From: TWA4 sp045121095
GTDB lineage: Bacteria > Bacillota > Clostridia > Lachnospirales > Lachnospiraceae
Assembly (NCBI GenBank): GCA_045121095.1
Contig: JBGVFN010000058.1
Location: 1 to 64,000 of the forward strand
Reading direction: 5' to 3'
DNA: 64,000 bases
Part shown: one piece after another, positions 60,314 through 64,000 of the stretch
Position numbering within the stretch: the first letter of the stretch is position 1
Layout: the number at the start of each line of letters is the position of its first letter
The notes under the pieces: generated by a model
Database searches by the model: none
Seen by the model: the letters and a program-made list of their open reading frames with translations, nothing else
Told to the model about the DNA's origin: nothing
Program-made: the position numbers and the translations under genes

Positions 60314-62227
60314 ATGAGTCAGGATTATAGTGCGGACCAGATTCAGATTCTGGAAGGACTGGAAGCTGTCAGAAAACGACCTGGTATGTATATCGGAAGT
60401 ACCTCTAAAAGAGGACTTCATCACCTTGTCTATGAAATTGTAGATAACTCTGTAGATGAGGCACTGGCAGGATTTTGTTCTGAAATTGAGGTGCAGATCA
60501 ATGAAGACAATTCTGTAACCGTAACCGATGATGGACGCGGTATGCCGGTTGATATCCATCCGAAAGCAGGAGTTCCCGCTGTTCAGGTTATTTTTACCGT
60601 ATTGCATGCAGGCGGTAAATTTGGCGGTGGGGCTTATAAAGTGTCCGGTGGTCTTCATGGGGTTGGCGCATCCGTTGTAAATGCCCTTTCTGACTGGCTG
60701 GAAGTGCAGATCTGCAGTAACTGCAAAGTGTACAGACAGCGTTATGAAAGAGGTGCAGTGGTTACACCTCTGGAAGAGATTGGTACCTGCGGGCCCGATA
60801 AACATGGTTCTCAGGTAACTTTTAAGCCGGATGGAACCATATTTGATGAAACTGTATTTGATTATGCTACTTTAAAACAGCGTCTGCGGGAGATGGCATT
60901 CCTTACCAAAGGACTGAAGATCACGCTGCGGGATGTGAGAGAAGACAGCAAACATGAGCATGTTTTCCATTATGAAGGTGGTATTAAAGAATTTGTAACC
61001 TATCTGAACCGCAGTACAGAAGCTATTTACCCTCAGGTTATTTACTGCGAAGGTGTAAGAGATAATATTGTAGTGGAAGTTGCCATGCAGCATAATGATT
61101 CCTTTAATGAGAATTGCTACAGCTTCGTAAACAATATTACAACACCGGAAGGTGGAACACATCTGGCCGGTTTTAAGAGCGCTCTTACCAAAACATTTAA
61201 TGATTATGCAAGAAAAGCGAAACTGATCCGGGAAAATGAATCCCTGGATGGCGAGGATATCCGTGAAGGTTTAACTGCCATTATCAGTATTAAGATCGAG
61301 GATCCTCAGTTTGAAGGACAGACCAAGCAGAAACTGGGCAACAGTGAAGCAAGAAGTGCTGTGGACAGAGTGGTAAGTACACAGCTGGAGCTGTTTTTGG
61401 AACAGAATCCTCAGGTAGCCCGTTTGATTTGTGATAAAGCAATCCTGGCACAGCGCGCTCGTGCAGCTGCCAGAAAAGCAAGAGATCTGACCCGCCGTAA
61501 AACCGCTCTGGACGGTATGGCACTGCCTGGCAAACTGGCAGATTGTTCCGACAAAAATCCGGAAAATTGCGAAATTTACATCGTTGAGGGTGATTCTGCG
61601 GGTGGTTCTGCAAAGAGTGCCCGTTCCAGAAGTACACAGGCCATTCTGCCTCTGCGTGGTAAGATTCTGAACGTAGAAAAGGCAAGATTGGACCGCATTT
61701 ATGGAAACGCAGAAATTAAGGCAATGATTACAGCATTTGGTACGGGAATTCATGATGATTTTGATATTACCAAGCTGCGTTATCATAAAATTATTATTAT
61801 GACCGATGCCGACGTGGATGGCGCCCATATCAGTACGTTGTTATTAACATTTTTATATCGTTTTATGCCTGAGCTGATCAAACAGGGATATGTTTACCTG
61901 GCTCAGCCTCCTCTTTATAAGGTGGAGCGCAACAAAAAGGTATGGTATGCATACAGTGATGAGGAGCTGAATGAGATCCTGAAGGAAATCGGCCGTGACA
62001 ACAGTAATAAGATCCAGCGTTATAAAGGTCTGGGTGAAATGGATGCATCTCAGCTTTGGGAAACCACCATGGACCCTGAACGCCGTATTCTGCGCCGGGT
62101 AACTATGGATGAAGCCAACAGCGCAGCCATTGACCTGACATTTACCACATTAATGGGTGATAAGGTAGAACCCAGACGTGAATTTATCGAAGCCAATGCG
62201 AAGTTTGTAAAGAATCTGGATATTTGA
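60314..62227 (+). CDS. gyrB: DNA gyrase subunit B
   Basis: 637 residues. GHKL ATPase region with VDNSVDEALAG, TDDGRGMPVD and GGLHGVGASVVNALS. TOPRIM domain with EGDSAGGSAK and DADVDGAHI. Supplies ATP turnover for negative supercoiling. GGAGCTG lies 12 bases before the ATG. Followed 16 bp later by gyrA. Confidence 0.98.
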   Translation: MSQDYSADQIQILEGLEAVRKRPGMYIGSTSKRGLHHLVYEIVDNSVDEALAGFCSEIEVQINEDNSVTVTDDGRGMPVDIHPKAGVPAVQVIFTVLHAGGKFGGGAYKVSGGLHGVGASVVNALSDWLEVQICSNCKVYRQRYERGAVVTPLEEIGTCGPDKHGSQVTFKPDGTIFDETVFDYATLKQRLREMAFLTKGLKITLRDVREDSKHEHVFHYEGGIKEFVTYLNRSTEAIYPQVIYCEGVRDNIVVEVAMQHNDSFNENCYSFVNNITTPEGGTHLAGFKSALTKTFNDYARKAKLIRENESLDGEDIREGLTAIISIKIEDPQFEGQTKQKLGNSEARSAVDRVVSTQLELFLEQNPQVARLICDKAILAQRARAAARKARDLTRRKTALDGMALPGKLADCSDKNPENCEIYIVEGDSAGGSAKSARSRSTQAILPLRGKILNVEKARLDRIYGNAEIKAMITAFGTGIHDDFDITKLRYHKIIIMTDADVDGAHISTLLLTFLYRFMPELIKQGYVYLAQPPLYKVERNKKVWYAYSDEELNEILKEIGRDNSNKIQRYKGLGEMDASQLWETTMDPERRILRRVTMDEANSAAIDLTFTTLMGDKVEPRREFIEANAKFVKNLDI

Positions 62228-62243
62228 TGAGGAGGAATAACAA

Positions 62244-64000
62244 ATGGATCAGACCATATTTGATAAGGTACATGATATTGACCTGCAGGAAACCATGGAA
62301 ACCTCGTATATCGACTATGCCATGAGTGTTATTGCGGCCAGAGCATTGCCTGACGTAAGAGACGGTTTAAAACCCGTACAGAGAAGAATTCTCTTCTCCA
62401 TGATTGAACTGAATAACGGTCCTGACAAGCCTCATCGTAAATGTGCGCGTATTGTCGGTGATACCATGGGTAAATATCACCCTCATGGTGACAGCTCCAT
62501 TTATGAAGCACTGGTAAAGCTTGCGCAGGATTTTAATACTCGTTACCCTCTGGTAGACGGACATGGAAATTTTGGCTCCATCGACGGAGATGGTGCCGCA
62601 GCCATGCGTTATACAGAAGCAAGACTGAGTAAGATTTCCATGGAAATGCTGTCCGATATCAATAAAGACACGGTAGATTTTGTACCGAACTTTGATGATA
62701 CGGAAAAAGAACCTGCTGTACTTCCTTCACGCTATCCGAACCTTCTGGTAAATGGTACCAGCGGTATTGCGGTAGGTATGGCAACGAATATTCCGCCTCA
62801 CAATATGGGTGAAACCATTGATGCGGTGGTTAAGATTATTGATAATCAGATTGACGAAGATCGTGAAACTTCCATTGATGAGCTTATGGCAATCGTAAAA
62901 GGTCCGGATTTCCCCACAGGTGCGGAAATCATGGGCAGAAGCGGAATTGAGGAAGCTTATCGTACCGGCCGCGGTAAGATTAAAGTGCGTGCCGTAGCCA
63001 ATATTGAAGCTATGCCCAACGGCAAATCCCGGATTTTAGTCACTGAAATTCCTTATATGGTAAATAAGGCCAGACTCATTGAGAAAATCGCTGATTTGGT
63101 CAAAGAAAAGAAGCTGGATGGTATTACAGACCTTCGTGATGAGTCAGACCGTACCGGTATGCGCATCTGTATTGAGCTGCGCCGTGATGTGAATGCTAAT
63201 GTCATGCTGAATAAGCTGTACAAGCATACCCAGATGATGGATACCTTTGGTGTTATCATGCTGGCACTGGTGGATAATGAACCCAAAGTCCTGAATTTGA
63301 AAGAAATGCTGGTGCATTATCTGAATCATCAGAAAGAGGTTGTTACCAGAAGAACCAGATACGAACTGAATAAGGCAGAAGAGCGTGCGCATATTTTACA
63401 GGGGCTGCTGATTGCACTGGATCATATCGATGAAGTCATCAGTATCATCCGTGCATCACGCAATACCCAGGAAGCAAAGCAGAATTTAATGGAGCGTTTC
63501 CAGCTTTCCGATGCTCAGGCCCAGGCCATTGTAGACATGCGTCTGCGTGCGCTGACCGGTCTGGAAAGAGAAAAACTGGAAGCAGAATATCACGAACTGA
63601 TGGTTCAGATCGAGAAGCTGAGAGCCATTCTGGCAGACGAAAAGAAGCTGCTGAAGGTGATCCGCGATGAAATTACCGCAATCCGTGAAAAATACAGCGA
63701 TGAAAGACGTACTGCCATCAGTATGGACGAAGCAGAACTGGATAATGAAGACCTGATTCCGGATGAATCTGTGGTTATTACCATGACAAATTTAGGTTAT
63801 ATCAAACGTATGAACGCGGATACTTTCCGTGCCCAGCATCGCGGCGGCAAGGGAATTAAAGGCATGCAGACGGTGGACCAGGATTTCATTGAAGAACTGA
63901 TCCTGACAAGAACCCATCGTTACTTGATGTTCTTCACCAACAAGGGACGCGTGTACCGTCTTAAGACCTACAAAATCCCTGAGGCTGGCAGAACTGCCAG
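62244..64000 (+). CDS. gyrA: DNA gyrase subunit A, truncated by the window end
   Basis: ATG 62244 (GAGGAGG upstream); 585 codons before the window ends, with no stop. QRDR region HPHGDSSIYEALVKLAQDF carries Ser and Glu at the quinolone-relevant positions. The catalytic Tyr is in AAMRYTEARLSKI. The start of the C-terminal beta-propeller (VVITMTNLGYIKRM) is present. Confidence 0.98.
   Translation, partial: MDQTIFDKVHDIDLQETMETSYIDYAMSVIAARALPDVRDGLKPVQRRILFSMIELNNGPDKPHRKCARIVGDTMGKYHPHGDSSIYEALVKLAQDFNTRYPLVDGHGNFGSIDGDGAAAMRYTEARLSKISMEMLSDINKDTVDFVPNFDDTEKEPAVLPSRYPNLLVNGTSGIAVGMATNIPPHNMGETIDAVVKIIDNQIDEDRETSIDELMAIVKGPDFPTGAEIMGRSGIEEAYRTGRGKIKVRAVANIEAMPNGKSRILVTEIPYMVNKARLIEKIADLVKEKKLDGITDLRDESDRTGMRICIELRRDVNANVMLNKLYKHTQMMDTFGVIMLALVDNEPKVLNLKEMLVHYLNHQKEVVTRRTRYELNKAEERAHILQGLLIALDHIDEVISIIRASRNTQEAKQNLMERFQLSDAQAQAIVDMRLRALTGLEREKLEAEYHELMVQIEKLRAILADEKKLLKVIRDEITAIREKYSDERRTAISMDEAELDNEDLIPDESVVITMTNLGYIKRMNADTFRAQHRGGKGIKGMQTVDQDFIEELILTRTHRYLMFFTNKGRVYRLKTYKIPEAGRTA

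Overview
The window is a chromosomal replication-origin region of a low-to-medium GC, spore-forming anaerobic Firmicute. It is most likely a clostridial species of Lachnospiraceae type, inferred from gene content; no rRNA gene is present to settle it. Clues are the order rpmH-rnpA-yidD-yidC-jag-mnmE-mnmG-rsmG-parA-parB left of oriC and dnaA-dnaN-S4-recF-gyrB-gyrA to the right, two spore maturation genes (spmA, spmB), many GGAGG ribosome-binding sites, and a corrinoid-dependent methyltransferase set. Most genes left of oriC are on the minus strand and all genes right of it on the plus strand, so most are co-directional with replication. The plus-strand genes left of oriC (lipoprotein, molybdopterin enzyme, methyl-transfer set, aconitase-like gene) are head-on exceptions. 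No tRNA, rRNA, CRISPR array or transposase was seen.

Layout. 1-1.1 kb: broken XRE-type gene, folded non-coding DNA and a coding remnant. 1.1-5.1 kb: lipoprotein and a stand-alone DMSO-reductase-family catalytic subunit with a duplicated low-complexity insertion. 5.2-9.8 kb (minus): spmB, a DUF2284 cysteine-rich protein, a RamA-like corrinoid activator and a PucR-type regulator. 10.1-11.8 kb (plus): methyl-THF:corrinoid methyltransferase and corrinoid protein. 12-14.4 kb: repeat-rich lipoprotein, cytidylate-kinase-like protein and arylamine N-acetyltransferase. 14.7-19.1 kb: GPH-type transporter, a decayed SLC13 transporter, and two UroD-family methyltransferases, one frameshifted. Together these look like a partly decayed three-component demethylation system (MT-I, corrinoid protein, MT-II, activator) of unknown substrate. 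19.4-33.7 kb (minus): a ferritin-like protein, then urease accessory genes ureDGFE, the urea ABC transporter urtEDCBA, urease ureCBA and a second cytidylate-kinase-like gene. Transcription runs ureA to ureD. 34-40.2 kb (minus): a yfhO/csbB-like surface glycosylation pair, spmA and an ApbE lipoprotein. 40.6-44.3 kb: aconitase-family hydratase and aroC. 44.7-55.2 kb: DUF4446 protein, parB, parA, rsmG, mnmG, mnmE, jag, yidC, yidD, rnpA, rpmH. 55.2-57.4 kb: bipartite oriC around dnaA. 57.4-64 kb: dnaN, S4 gene, recF, gyrB and the start of gyrA.

The most unusual material is outside the named genes. (1) Six exact copies of the 16-bp parS palindrome TGTTTCACGTGAAACA plus at least five near-matches lie between 12 and 47 kb. 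Several form the tip of 40-44 bp palindromes positioned like terminators, and one is the third unit of a 23-bp tandem array. (2) More than ten degenerate short-period tandem arrays (14, 15, 17, 23, 26, 32, 36, about 41, 47 and 60 bp) occur in intergenic DNA, at gene 3' ends and inside proteins (pentapeptides in UrtC, 20-residue repeats in the ferritin-like protein, 12-residue repeats in the molybdopterin enzyme, 8-residue repeats in SpmA). (3) A 165-bp inverted-repeat-bounded element occurs twice at about 94% identity, once inside the urease operon between ureA and ureB, with solo ends elsewhere. (4) A second dispersed repeat is built on an ACAGTTCAGC/GCTGAACTGT hairpin. Parallel expansion of small units in coding and non-coding DNA, associated with parS, is the strongest candidate here for something undescribed.
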